Assembly: GCF_014649535.1 (NCBI RefSeq)
Contig: NZ_BMTF01000001.1
Coordinates: 310,407 to 374,406, forward strand
Source of the DNA: Streptomyces gelaticus
GTDB lineage: Bacteria; Actinomycetota; Actinomycetes; Streptomycetales; Streptomycetaceae
DNA length: 64,000 bases
Direction of reading: 5' to 3'
Below are positions 47,277-55,991 of the stretch, piece by piece. A program made the position numbers and the translations under genes. Within the stretch, counting starts at the first letter, position 1. Each line of letters opens with the position of its first letter. The notes beneath the pieces were generated by a model, which saw only the letters and a program-made list of their open reading frames with translations, had not been told where the DNA came from and searched no databases.

Positions 47277-47692
47277 CTCGCTGAAAGCGCACCAGCCAGC
47301 CGGGAGATCCACCGGGAGGCGACAACCTTGCAGGTCCACCGGCATCGATCCCAAGGTCCCCGGGGGCAAGGTCGGGAAGGGCGCCACAGCGCCCGGACGA
47401 CGGCCGACGGCACGGCCAGGAGGCCGCTGTCCCTTCCTTTGTGCTGCCAGCCGACGAACTGCTGGCCCCCGTCGATGTCGTGGGTCGCAGCACCATGTGC
47501 TCGCTGATCGCCCCGCGCGCCTGATCACGATCCATGTCCAGGAGGCGCCCGTAGGTCGAGGTCCGGCCGTGACCATCATGTGGTCGATCGGCCTGGGCAA
47601 TTCCTGGAAGAACTACGAAGCTGCACCGTGTCGTTGAGGGTCTGTCCGAGCAGGGCCGGCTCACGGATTGTGCGCCTCGGAGACTTCCGGAC
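47277..47692. other. eroded region, no gene supported
   Basis: Short broken frames on both strands and no ribosome-binding sites. Probably decayed coding DNA continuous with the MBL remnant. Confidence 0.3.
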
Positions 47693-48385
47693 TCATCCAT
47701 CGCTCCCCGGCGGTTGCGGCAGGGCGTGTTTGACCTGCCTGGTCCGCTCGTCGGTGAGGACCTCCACCCGGTCATTCGCCAGGGCTTCCATGGTCTGCTC
47801 CGCGACGTCGGCCGCGTCGATCTTCGGCGCGTCCGTAAAGGAGCTGAGTTCCGTCTCCACGAAACTGGCATGGACGCCGATCACGAGCGTCCCCTGTTCG
47901 CGCAGACCGTCTCGCAGGGCGCCCGTCAATGACCACTGGGCGGCCTTGGAAGCGGCATATCCCGGGTAGTCCGGCCGCGAGGCCCAGGAGGCGGCCGACA
48001 GCATGTTCACCAATGCGTCGCCACCATTGCGGGCAAGGACGGGAGCGAAGGCGCGGGAGACGGCCCAGGTGCCGAAGAAGTTGACGTCCATCGCCAGGCG
48101 TGCGTCGTCGAGGGAGCCTGTCAGCAGCTTGGTGCTGAATCCTCCGACGCCTGCGTTGTTGATAACAATGGTGACGTCCCTTGCGGCGGCTGCTGCCGCG
48201 GCAATCTCCTGCGGCCTGGTGACGTCCAGACGCATCGGAGTCAGGTCTTCATCGCTCACGTCGGCCGGATCGCGGACGGCGGCGTAGACCTTGGCTGCTC
48301 CGTGGTCGATCAGCGCGCGAGCGAATGCGAGGCCGATGCCACGATTGGCTCCTGTCACCGGAGCGACCGATCCCTTGATCTCCAT
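47693..48385 (-). CDS. short-chain dehydrogenase/reductase
   Basis: 230 aa. NAD(P)-binding GANRGIGLAFARALID starts at residue ~13. The DVTIVINNAGVGG segment, catalytic Ser in NMLSAASWASRP and YAASK follow. It is a little shorter than classical SDRs and lacks a lid. ATG 48385 has GGAAGGA upstream. Substrate unknown. Confidence 0.85.
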   Translation of the reverse strand: MEIKGSVAPVTGANRGIGLAFARALIDHGAAKVYAAVRDPADVSDEDLTPMRLDVTRPQEIAAAAAAARDVTIVINNAGVGGFSTKLLTGSLDDARLAMDVNFFGTWAVSRAFAPVLARNGGDALVNMLSAASWASRPDYPGYAASKAAQWSLTGALRDGLREQGTLVIGVHASFVETELSSFTDAPKIDAADVAEQTMEALANDRVEVLTDERTRQVKHALPQPPGSDG

Positions 48386-48795
48386 CGCGCATCCTTCCTG
48401 CCGGTGCCTGCCGTACCTGGTGGGCACCCCCGGGCGATGCAAGCCGGGCGCGGAGCACGTCATTTTCTGCCAGCCTGCACCGGATGCCGTGGTTGTGCAT
48501 GTGAACGGGTTCTTTGCAGCTCAGGAAGGGTCAGAGATCAGAGCCAGTCCATGGCGCTCACACACGGGTCGGATACTCGGCGTCGTCCGACAGGCCCGGG
48601 GATCACGAGGCGCCAGACGTGGTTGATCCCGTTCCCGCGGCCGGTGTCAACGGGCCAGAAAAGTCAGCAGTTCGTCAGCGTGAGTTCTGAAGAACCTGGG
48701 GAATGCTGCCCGTGCATGCGACTCGCTGTAGGGTAAGGAATCCGCCCTTGACCTGCAAAAACGCAGGCAGGGAGCCTATGTCCAGGAGTACCTCG
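48386..48795. other. panD upstream region
   Basis: 410 bp with no supported gene. Near the 3' end, CCTGC (48752-48756) and GCAGG (48763-48767) around AAAAAC form a small stem-loop just before the panD ribosome-binding region. It could influence translation. Confidence 0.35.
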
Positions 48796-49221
48796 ATGAT
48801 GCGCACCATGTTCAAGTCCAAGATCCACCGGGCCACCGTGACCCAGGCCGACCTGCACTACGTCGGTTCCGTCACCGTCGACGCAGAGCTGATGGAAGCA
48901 GCGGACCTGCTGCCCGGAGAGCTGGTGCACATCGTCGACATCGACAACGGCGCCCGTCTGGAGACGTACGTCATCGAGGGGGAGCGCGGCTCCGGTGTCA
49001 TCGGCATCAACGGTGCCGCCGCCCACCTCGTCCGCCCCGGTGACCTGGTCATCCTGATCAGTTACGCGCAGGTCGACGACGTCGAGGCGCGCGAGCTGAC
49101 CCCGCGCGTCGTGCACGTCGACGCCGGAAACCGTATCGTCGCGCTGGGATCCGACGCCTCCGCGCCCGTACCCGGCGCCGCCACCGAGCGGAGCCCGCAC
49201 GCCGTGCCCGCGGTGCGCTGA
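48796..49221 (+). CDS. panD: aspartate 1-decarboxylase precursor
   Basis: 141 aa. From ATG 48796 ([19 protein letters not shown]) the self-cleavage site HYVG-SVTV falls at Gly24-Ser25, exactly the family position; Ser25 becomes the pyruvoyl group. The conserved [22 protein letters not shown] follows. The enzyme makes beta-alanine from aspartate for pantothenate and CoA. AGGAG lies 7 nt before 48796; an in-frame ATG at 48778 with GGGAG is an alternative start. No panBC is adjacent. Confidence 0.95.
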   Translation: MMRTMFKSKIHRATVTQADLHYVGSVTVDAELMEAADLLPGELVHIVDIDNGARLETYVIEGERGSGVIGINGAAAHLVRPGDLVILISYAQVDDVEARELTPRVVHVDAGNRIVALGSDASAPVPGAATERSPHAVPAVR

Positions 49222-49300
49222 CCCGGTTCGACCACACAGGGAGCACCCGCCATGGCGGGCCGCGAGGGCGTCCCCGTCGTCCCGCTCTGTCCGTATTGCC

Positions 49301-49402
49301 GCGCAGTGGGCGGCGCGCCACCCCGACCGGGCGCCCGAGGCCCCCGTCGGGCTGGTGGAACGGGCGAAGGTGCAGACCAAGGCGCGCCCCGAGCTGTACT
49401 GA
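49301..49402 (+). other. possible gene-tail remnant
   Basis: A frame without any start codon ends AAQWAARHPDRAPEAPVGL, VERAKVQTKARPELY and TGA 49402. The composition looks protein-like. It may be the 3' end of a deleted gene between panD and the racemase. The family is not recognised. Confidence 0.25.
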
Positions 49403-49435
49403 CCCGGGTCGGCCGGGGGCTGTACCGTTTGGCCG

Positions 49436-50062
49436 GTGACGCTCGCCCTGCTGCACACCTCCCCGGCCCACATACCCGTTTTCGACGCGCTCCGGGACGC
49501 CGGCCACCCTGGACTCGCCCTGCGTCATCTCGTGCGCGAGGACCTGCTCACCAGGGCCGGGGAATCGGGCCCCGAAGCGGTGTCGGGCGAGATCCGGGAC
49601 CTGCTCGCGGGAGCCGTCGCGGACGGTGCGCGCGCCGTGCTCTGCACCTGCTCGACGATCGGTGCCGTTGCCGAGTCGGAGTCGGCGGGGCTCGGTGTCC
49701 CGGTGCTGCGGGTCGACCGGCCGATGGTGGCCGCCGCCGCGACGCAGGGGCGCGTGGCCGTGCTCGCCGCGATCACCGGCACTCTGGCGCCGACCCTCGC
49801 CCTGCTCGCCGAAGAGGCGGGGGACCGGCGCATCGACGTACGTACCGTCGTGGTGGACGGTGCCTGGGCGCGATTCGAGGCCGGTGACCGGGAGGGCTAC
49901 CTGGACCTCGTCGCGGCCGCGGCCGACGCGGTGACGGACAGCGACGTGATCGTGCTGGCGCAGGCGTCCATGGCGGACGCGGTCACCCGGACGGTCACCC
50001 GCATCCCGGTGCTCTCCAGCCCCCGATCGGGTCTCGCGGCCGCGGCCGCCGCCTCGCGCTGA
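49436..50062 (+). CDS. aspartate/glutamate racemase-family protein
   Basis: 208 aa. The two-cysteine racemase fold is suggested by ARAVLCTCSTIGAV (first catalytic Cys) and the repeat symmetry. The second Cys position reads VIVLAQASMADAV, where the usual Cys is replaced by Gln/Ala, so racemisation may not occur. Relatives include Asp/Glu and hydantoin racemases. GTG 49436 is used. The gene follows panD, so a link to aspartate is possible but unproven. Confidence 0.75.
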   Translation: MTLALLHTSPAHIPVFDALRDAGHPGLALRHLVREDLLTRAGESGPEAVSGEIRDLLAGAVADGARAVLCTCSTIGAVAESESAGLGVPVLRVDRPMVAAAATQGRVAVLAAITGTLAPTLALLAEEAGDRRIDVRTVVVDGAWARFEAGDREGYLDLVAAAADAVTDSDVIVLAQASMADAVTRTVTRIPVLSSPRSGLAAAAAASR

Positions 50063-50182
50063 CCCCCGCACGGCTCCCGCCGGCAGATCATCCGGAACCT
50101 GGGCGCACGGACTCACCAGGCGCGGGCAGCCGCTCCGGGAGACGGTGGAAGGAGATCCACCCGAACCGTTCGGAGGCCCCCG

Positions 50183-50392
50183 ATGAAGGATCCGTACCCC
50201 GACCCGGTTCCGCCGGCCCCCACCCCCGGACCGATGCCCGGCCCTCCGTCGCCGCTGCCGGAACCTCCACCTCCGCCACCCGGCCCCGTCCCGCCGGGTC
50301 CATCCCCGGACCCGATCCCACAGCCGCCCCCACCGCGCCCTGAACCGGTCCCGGAACCGCAGCCGTCGCCCCGGCGGGCCGGTCGCTCCTAG
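50183..50392 (+). CDS. small proline-rich protein
   Basis: 69 aa, about half proline (MKDPYPDPVPPAPTPGPMPG...), with no hydrophobic segment and no signal peptide. GGAGG lies 7 nt before ATG 50183, which supports translation. It is intrinsically disordered; function is unknown. It converges with the XRE-TPR regulator. Confidence 0.55.
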   Translation: MKDPYPDPVPPAPTPGPMPGPPSPLPEPPPPPPGPVPPGPSPDPIPQPPPPRPEPVPEPQPSPRRAGRS

Positions 50393-50514
50393 ATGTCCGC
50401 GCCGTCCGTGTTGCCCGGGGGAGTCAATGCCGGCCCGTCCCGGGACGCGTCGCTCATGCCGGACGGTGGGACGTTCTGGTGGGCCGGACGCTGAGCCGAT
50501 GCGGCCGGCCCGAA

Positions 50515-51891
50515 TCAGGCGGTGGGTGGCCGGACCGGTGACGGGCCCAGTGTGGTGGTGCCGGGGGAGGCCCGGTGGCCGAGGCCGGTTCGGTAGGCGT
50601 CCATCGCCGCCTCGGTGCGGCCCACGCGGCGCAACAGATCGCCCAGCAGCCGGCAGATGTCCGCGAGGTCTCCGGCGGCACCGGCCCGTTCGAGCAGGGA
50701 CAGTGCGGTGACGTAGTGCTCCTCGGCGGATTCCAGTTCGCCCCGGTCCTCGTGGATCAGGCCGAGCAGCCGGTGTGCGCCGCCCGCGTGGACCGAGCCG
50801 CGGTCCGGGTGCAGTTCGCCGAGGAGTCTGTGCAGCAGCTCCTGGGCCCGGGTGGTCTCGCCGCGGCGGCGCAGTACGTCGGCCAGCTCCACCTCGACCT
50901 GAGCCGTGTACAGGGAGGCCCGCTTGGACGCCAGCATGTCGCGGGCGGCGCACAGTTCGCTCTCGGCGCCGGACAGGTCGCCGTCCTGGGCGCGTACGTA
51001 GCCGCGCATCCAGTGGCAGTGCGCGAGCTCCGTACGGATCTGGAGCTGCTGGTAGATCTCGGCGGCCTTGGCCAGTGAGGCGTCCGCCTCCGCGGTGCGG
51101 CCCGCCGCTATGAGGGTACGGGCGACGCTGCGGTGGAGACCGGCAACCAGTTCCGGATCGGACACCCGGGGTGCGAGGGCCAGCGCCAGCTCGCCGGCCT
51201 GGGCGGCGCGGGCATGGGCGCCCATGTCCATATAGGGGGCGATCGCGGCCGTGTACAGCAGCAGGAGCGCGCCGGGGTCCTGGAGGCCGGAGGTGTTGAG
51301 TTCGTCGATGGCGCTCTCCAGCAGGTAGCAGGCATACCGGAGTTCGCCGGCCAGGAGGTGGGCGACGGCTCTGCCCCGGACGGCCGGGGCACGCCGGGGG
51401 AGGGGAGCGTCGGCGAGCAGTCCCTCCGCGGCCTCGAAGTGCTCGCGGGCCGCAGGCAGATCGCCTGTCTCCAGGGCGCAGTGGCCGAGCCCGAGCAGGG
51501 CCGTGGCGCGTTCCTCTTCGAGCCCGTCCCGGTCGGTCTCGGCGAGCAGCCGGAGGTAGGCGGCAGCGGCGTCCTCGGCGGCTCCGGTGGCCAATGTCCG
51601 CTGTGCCTCGACGAGTTCCAGCCGAAGCGCGGTCGCGAGACGGGCGGGGCGCCCGGTCGCCAGTTCCTCGTACGTCACGCCGAGCCGTTCCGCGAGATGG
51701 CGTACGGCCGCTTCCGGTGGGCGTACCCGGCCCGCCTCCGGCGTGGAGATGTACGCGGGGGTACAGGCGGGTTCTGCGAGCTGGCGCTGCGTCAGACCGC
51801 GTTCATTACGCAGATTTTGGACGCGGCGGCCGAGGTCGCCGGGTTCCTCCTCCGGCCCCGCGTTCCGTCCCGCTGTGCGCTTCGCTCTCAT
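50515..51891 (-). CDS. XRE-family regulator with TPR domain
   Basis: 458 aa. The helix-turn-helix covers residues ~20-80 (LGRRVQNLRNERGLTQRQLAEPACTPAYISTPEAGRVRPP). About eight tetratricopeptide-like helical repeats follow, e.g. AAEDAAAAYLRLLAE, ADASLAKAAEIYQQL and GELESAEEHYVTALSLLERAG. This architecture recurs in streptomycete developmental or peptide-sensing regulators. ATG 51891 is used. No obvious autoregulatory repeat was found. Confidence 0.86.
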   Translation of the reverse strand: MRAKRTAGRNAGPEEEPGDLGRRVQNLRNERGLTQRQLAEPACTPAYISTPEAGRVRPPEAAVRHLAERLGVTYEELATGRPARLATALRLELVEAQRTLATGAAEDAAAAYLRLLAETDRDGLEEERATALLGLGHCALETGDLPAAREHFEAAEGLLADAPLPRRAPAVRGRAVAHLLAGELRYACYLLESAIDELNTSGLQDPGALLLLYTAAIAPYMDMGAHARAAQAGELALALAPRVSDPELVAGLHRSVARTLIAAGRTAEADASLAKAAEIYQQLQIRTELAHCHWMRGYVRAQDGDLSGAESELCAARDMLASKRASLYTAQVEVELADVLRRRGETTRAQELLHRLLGELHPDRGSVHAGGAHRLLGLIHEDRGELESAEEHYVTALSLLERAGAAGDLADICRLLGDLLRRVGRTEAAMDAYRTGLGHRASPGTTTLGPSPVRPPTA

Positions 51892-52089
51892 CGCGCCGCC
51901 CCTTCTGCCTCGCCCGCTTCGAATGCGGTCCATGCATCGTAGATGCCTGGATGTGAGCCTCGACCAAGCGGCGTCCGGGCCTTGTTCACGGTGCGGACGC
52001 CGCTAGGCCAAGCATCGCATTGAGCCAACTCAACTCACTGCCTACGCAATGGTCGTGCCCGGGCGACCGGCGAAGTCCGCCTGGATGTC

Positions 52090-52330
52090 AAGGAGTTGTC
52101 CACGTTCGTACGCTCCCGCACGCGCCGAGCGGCAGGAGTCACGGCGGGGCTCGCCCTCGCCGGCCTCCTGGCGGCGACCGTCGTCACCGCACCGGCGTCG
52201 GCCGCCCCACCGGCACCGGTAGCCGTGGCCACGAGGTGACCGCCGAGGCCGTCGACCGTACGGACGTCATCCGTGTCCCCGCCGTCCGCGCCCTGGCCAC
52301 CGACACCCTGACCTGGAGCGTCAGGGCGGG
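52090..52330 (+). pseudogene. remnant of a secreted protein gene
   Basis: One frame encodes a signal-peptide-like segment (RRAAGVTAGLALAGLLAATVV then TAPASAA) ending at a stop near 52239. A second frame continues with protein-like sequence (VTAEAVDRTDVIRVP, ALATDTLTWSVRAG) up to the end of the encapsulin gene. A frameshift plus truncation of a secreted protein explains both. The family is not recognised. Confidence 0.4.
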
Positions 52331-52346
52331 CACCGCGGGAAGCGCC

Positions 52347-53144
52347 TCAGGCGATGATCGGGACCACGGCCTCGGGCGTCAGCATCCGGAAGGTGAACGC
52401 CTGGTGGAAGTAGAGCCGGATGCTGGTCGCGTCGTGGTCCTGATAGCCGATGGAGAGGTCCTGGCCCAGGCGCAGCTCGAAGTCGCCGCCGCGGGTGGAC
52501 AGCAGCACACCGCCCCTGACGGCGGGCGCCCACAGGATCTGGTCGTCGAGCAGCCGGGCCAGATGGGTGGCCACCGGGTACCCGTGGTCGGAGGTCTCGG
52601 TGGCCTCGGTGAAGGCATCGGCTCCGAGCAACAGCCGGTAGGGGCCGTCGACACCGGCCAGCCGCAGCTGGGTCAGTGCCTGGCTGACCGTGGTCGGGTA
52701 GTCGCGGGCGTCCGCGGGCAGCGTCAGCGGCGAGTGCGAGGAGCCGTCCCGGAGCCCGGTGATCCCGGCCGAGGCATAACCGTCGATGATCGACATGTCC
52801 TCCGCGAACGCACAGGTACGGGCGGCGTCCTTGACGGGCTGCCAGTCGCTGTCGTCCGAGCCGCGCTCGACATCGTCCACGGCCGACCGGGTCACGGTGA
52901 ACGGCGCCCGCCACTCGATGACCGGCACCGATGTGCGGGCGCGGGCGAAGACGTCCGGAGTGGGCGGATCGATGTCGCGCAGATGGCCGTCGCCGATCGC
53001 GGCCAGTTCGGGGCCCTCCGGGCCGGTGACGTCGACGACGCGGCGGCCCGCCACATGGCGGCTGAAGGTGCGCCGGGCCTCTTCTTCGATCTGGTCCCAG
53101 GCGGCTTCCGTGACAGGGGCGAGTTCGCGGTGGAGATTGTTCAT
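52347..53144 (-). CDS. family 1 encapsulin shell protein
   Basis: 265 aa, the normal encapsulin length. The N-terminus MNNLHRELAPVTEAAWDQIEEEARRTF and the C-terminus LYFHQAFTFRMLTPEAVVPI match the HK97-fold Linocin_M18 family. The protein self-assembles into a ~20-30 nm compartment that captures cargo bearing a short C-terminal peptide. Its start codon overlaps the DyP stop by one base (TGATG), so shell and cargo are co-translated. Confidence 0.95.
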   Translation of the reverse strand: MNNLHRELAPVTEAAWDQIEEEARRTFSRHVAGRRVVDVTGPEGPELAAIGDGHLRDIDPPTPDVFARARTSVPVIEWRAPFTVTRSAVDDVERGSDDSDWQPVKDAARTCAFAEDMSIIDGYASAGITGLRDGSSHSPLTLPADARDYPTTVSQALTQLRLAGVDGPYRLLLGADAFTEATETSDHGYPVATHLARLLDDQILWAPAVRGGVLLSTRGGDFELRLGQDLSIGYQDHDATSIRLYFHQAFTFRMLTPEAVVPIIA

Positions 53145-54205
53145 CACTGGGTGCTTTCTTGCAGGCTGCCGATGTGCAGCGAACCGTCGGCCGGACCGGC
53201 CGGGGCCGTCGCCGGCGCCGACACGGGCTCCGGCAGGGCGTCGGTCCCGGCCGACGAGGGGGCGGGTGGCGGGGCGTGGAGGAAGTCGGCGCTGGGTGCG
53301 TAGAACGTCGTGCCGGTGACCGCGGTGGAGAAGTCGAGAATGCGGTCGTGCGTGGCGGGCGGACTGCCGAGGAACATGTTGCGGAGCATCTGCTCGGTCA
53401 CCCGCGGATCGGCGGCGTAACCGATGAAGTAGGTGCCGAACTCGCCCTCTTCGAAGCTGCCGAACGGCATGTTGGCGCGCAGGATGTCGCGCGCCGTGCC
53501 GTCCGGGTCGGTGATCGTGGTGAGGGCGATGTGCGAGTCGGCCGGTTTGATGTCGTCGGCGAACTCGATGTCGTCCAGCTTCGTGCGGCCGATGACCCGC
53601 TCCTGCTCCTCGGTGCTCAGTGCGGTCCAGGACGCGAGGTCGTGCAGGTACTTCTGCACGATGACGTAGCTGCCGCCCGCGAACGGGGGATCCTCGGCGC
53701 CGACCAGGGCCGCCGACCGCGCGTCCGCTCCCACCGGGTTCTCCGTGCCGTCGACGAAGCCGAGCAGATCCCGGTGGTCGAAGTAGCGGAACCCCTGCGT
53801 CTCGTCGACGAACTTCACCGCCCCGCCGAGCCGGTCGAGCAGTCGGGTCGCCCATGCGAAACACACATCCATCCGCTCGGCCCGGATGTGGAACAGCAGA
53901 TCCCCCGGGGTGGCGGGTGCGTGGTGCCGGGCGCCGTGCAATTCCGGGAAGGGGTGCAGCTGTGCCGGTCGCGGCCCGGCGAACAGCCGGTCCCAGGCCC
54001 CGGAACCGAAGCCGGTCACACAGACGGGGCCGGACTCGGGGAACCGGAAGCCGATGGAGCGGGCGAAAGCCGCGAGATCCGGCAGCACCTCGCGCACGGC
54101 GGGTTCGCCACCGGGCTCGATCGTGGCGACCAGGATCAGTGCGGCGCTGGTCAGCGGTGCGACGACCGGCTGGACCGCGACCGGCTCCGGGGCGGTGTCG
54201 GGCAT
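53144..54205 (-). CDS. DyP-type peroxidase, encapsulin cargo
   Basis: 353 aa. The DyP signature GFVDGTENP contains the catalytic Asp. The heme-ligand His lies in KPADSHIALTT, and the distal Arg in DPRVTEQMLRNMF. A Pro/Ala-rich linker (from ~310) ends in DGSLHIGSLQESTQ, the SL-x-IGSL-type encapsulin targeting peptide. It uses H2O2 to oxidise dyes and phenolics, or may counter oxidative stress inside the capsule. ATG 54205 follows AGGGAGC. It heads a two-gene operon with the encapsulin. Confidence 0.95.
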   Translation of the reverse strand: MPDTAPEPVAVQPVVAPLTSAALILVATIEPGGEPAVREVLPDLAAFARSIGFRFPESGPVCVTGFGSGAWDRLFAGPRPAQLHPFPELHGARHHAPATPGDLLFHIRAERMDVCFAWATRLLDRLGGAVKFVDETQGFRYFDHRDLLGFVDGTENPVGADARSAALVGAEDPPFAGGSYVIVQKYLHDLASWTALSTEEQERVIGRTKLDDIEFADDIKPADSHIALTTITDPDGTARDILRANMPFGSFEEGEFGTYFIGYAADPRVTEQMLRNMFLGSPPATHDRILDFSTAVTGTTFYAPSADFLHAPPPAPSSAGTDALPEPVSAPATAPAGPADGSLHIGSLQESTQ

Positions 54206-54357
54206 ACGGGGGCTCCCTGGGGCGGCAACGGACGGCAATGGGGTCGTGCGGTGGGTGGACGAAGGGGGCTCGCTGCTACTTACGCACAGGCAGGGAACCC
54301 CCGCACCCCGGGGCACCCGGACGGGCGAGTCCGGCGGTCCGCACCGCCCTCTCCGCA

Positions 54358-55800
54358 TCAGCCCGCGGCGACCTCGGACCGGTCGCCGCCCCAGAGGGTG
54401 TGGAAGGAGCCCTCGCGGTCGGTGCGGCGGTAGGTGTGCGCGCCGAAGAAGTCGCGTTGGCCCTGGGTGAGCGCCGCGGGCAGCCGGTCGGCGCGCAGGC
54501 CGTCGTAGTACGTCAGCGCGGCGGCGAATCCCGGTGTGGGCACCCCCTGGCGCACCGCTTCGGCGACCACCGCGCGCCAGTCGTCCTGGGCCGCGCCGAT
54601 CTCCTCGGCGAACCTCTGGTCGGACAGCAGGCTCGGCAGCTCGGGGCGGGCGTCGTACGCGGCCCGGATACGGTCCAGGAACGCGGCCCGGATGATGCAG
54701 CCGGCCCGCCAGATCGCCGCCACCGCACCGAGGCCGATCTTCCAGTCGTATGCCTCGCTGCCCGCCCGGATCTGATGGAAGCCCTGCGTGTACGAGACGA
54801 TCTTGGACGCGTACAGGGCCTGCTCCACCCGGTCGGCGAAGGCCGCGGCCGCCTCCTCGCCGAGCGGGGACGCCGACGGGCCGGGCAGGCCCCGGGCCGC
54901 CTCGCGCAGATCCGCGTGCCCGGACAGCGAACGGGCGAAGACGGCCTCCGCGATGCCTGATACGGGCACCCCCAGATCGAGGGCGATCTGCACCGTCCAG
55001 CGGCCCGTACCCTTCTGCTCGGCGCGGTCCTGCACGATGTCGACGAAGGGCTTCCCGGTGGCCCCGTCCGTGTGGGCGAGGACCTCCGCCGTGATCTCGA
55101 TCAGGTACGAGTCGAGGCGGCCGGTGTTCCAGCTGCGGAAGGTCTCGGCGATCTTCGCGGGGGAATAGCCCGCCACGGCGCGCAGGAGGTCGTACGCCTC
55201 GGCGATGAGCTGCATGTCCGCGTACTCGATGCCGTTGTGGACCATCTTGACGAAGTGGCCGGCCCCGTCGGGGCCGATATGGGTGGTGCACGGGGTGCCG
55301 TCCTTCGCCTTGGCGGCGATCTTCTCCAGCAGCGGCCCCAGCGACTCGTACGACTCGGCCGAACCGCCCGGCATGATGCTCGGCCCGTTCAGCGCGCCCT
55401 CCTCGCCGCCCGAGATGCCGACGCCGACGAAGTGGATCCCCCGCTCGCGCAGTTCCCTCTCCCGTCGGCGGGTGTCCTCGAAGTGCGCGTTGCCGCCGTC
55501 GATGACGACGTCGCCCGCTTCGAGGAGCGGGGCGAACTCCTGGATCACGGCATCGGTGGGTCCGCCCGCCTTCACCATGATGACGAGCCTGCGCGGACGT
55601 TCCAGCGCCGCGACGAATTCCTCGGGCGTGTGCGCGGCGACGAAGGTGCCCTCGTCGCCGAACTCCTCCACCAGGGCGTCGGTCCTGGCGGTCGTCCGGT
55701 TGTGCACCGCTACCGTGAATCCGTTGCGGGCGAAGTTGCGCGCGAGGTTGCGGCCCATGACCGCGAGCCCTGTGACGCCGATCTGTGCAGTGCCGCTCAT
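54358..55800 (-). CDS. gnd: 6-phosphogluconate dehydrogenase, decarboxylating (NADP+)
   Basis: 480 aa, the long-form length. The NADP motif GVTGLAVMGRNLARNFARNG opens the protein and reads GxTGxAxMG in place of GxAVMG. The signature IDGGNAHFEDTRRR and catalytic-site segments GVGISGGEEGALNGPSIMPGG, FVKMVHNGIEYADMQ and the C-terminal TYRRTDREGSFHTLW are complete. It makes ribulose 5-phosphate, CO2 and NADPH in the cytoplasm. Many streptomycetes carry two gnd genes. ATG 55800. It lies upstream of DyP on the same strand, separated by 152 bp. Confidence 0.95.
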   Translation of the reverse strand: MSGTAQIGVTGLAVMGRNLARNFARNGFTVAVHNRTTARTDALVEEFGDEGTFVAAHTPEEFVAALERPRRLVIMVKAGGPTDAVIQEFAPLLEAGDVVIDGGNAHFEDTRRRERELRERGIHFVGVGISGGEEGALNGPSIMPGGSAESYESLGPLLEKIAAKAKDGTPCTTHIGPDGAGHFVKMVHNGIEYADMQLIAEAYDLLRAVAGYSPAKIAETFRSWNTGRLDSYLIEITAEVLAHTDGATGKPFVDIVQDRAEQKGTGRWTVQIALDLGVPVSGIAEAVFARSLSGHADLREAARGLPGPSASPLGEEAAAAFADRVEQALYASKIVSYTQGFHQIRAGSEAYDWKIGLGAVAAIWRAGCIIRAAFLDRIRAAYDARPELPSLLSDQRFAEEIGAAQDDWRAVVAEAVRQGVPTPGFAAALTYYDGLRADRLPAALTQGQRDFFGAHTYRRTDREGSFHTLWGGDRSEVAAG

Positions 55801-55937
55801 GTGTGTGCTCTGCAATCTGTCTCGGGGGATGCCCGGCTGTCCCGGAGCGCCGGGATCCACAGCAATTCCGGGATCTCCAGTATGGATACGGGCGCGGGAA
55901 CGGTCTCTTCGGCATCGCCCGGACGGGTTCTCCTGTG

Positions 55938-55956
55938 TATATTAGGCGCCTGCCTA
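55938..55956 (+). promoter_or_regulatory. promoter and operator-like repeat of the TetR/hydrolase operon
   Basis: TATATT (55938-55943) is a plausible -10 hexamer. TAGGC (55943-55947) and GCCTA (55952-55956) form an inverted repeat with a 4-bp spacer directly over it. A further CTAGG direct element follows at 55954 and 55963. Autorepression by the TetR product is likely. Confidence 0.5.
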
Positions 55957-55991
55957 GGGGGTCTAGGTAAGTTTTTCGATGGAGGTGGCGG

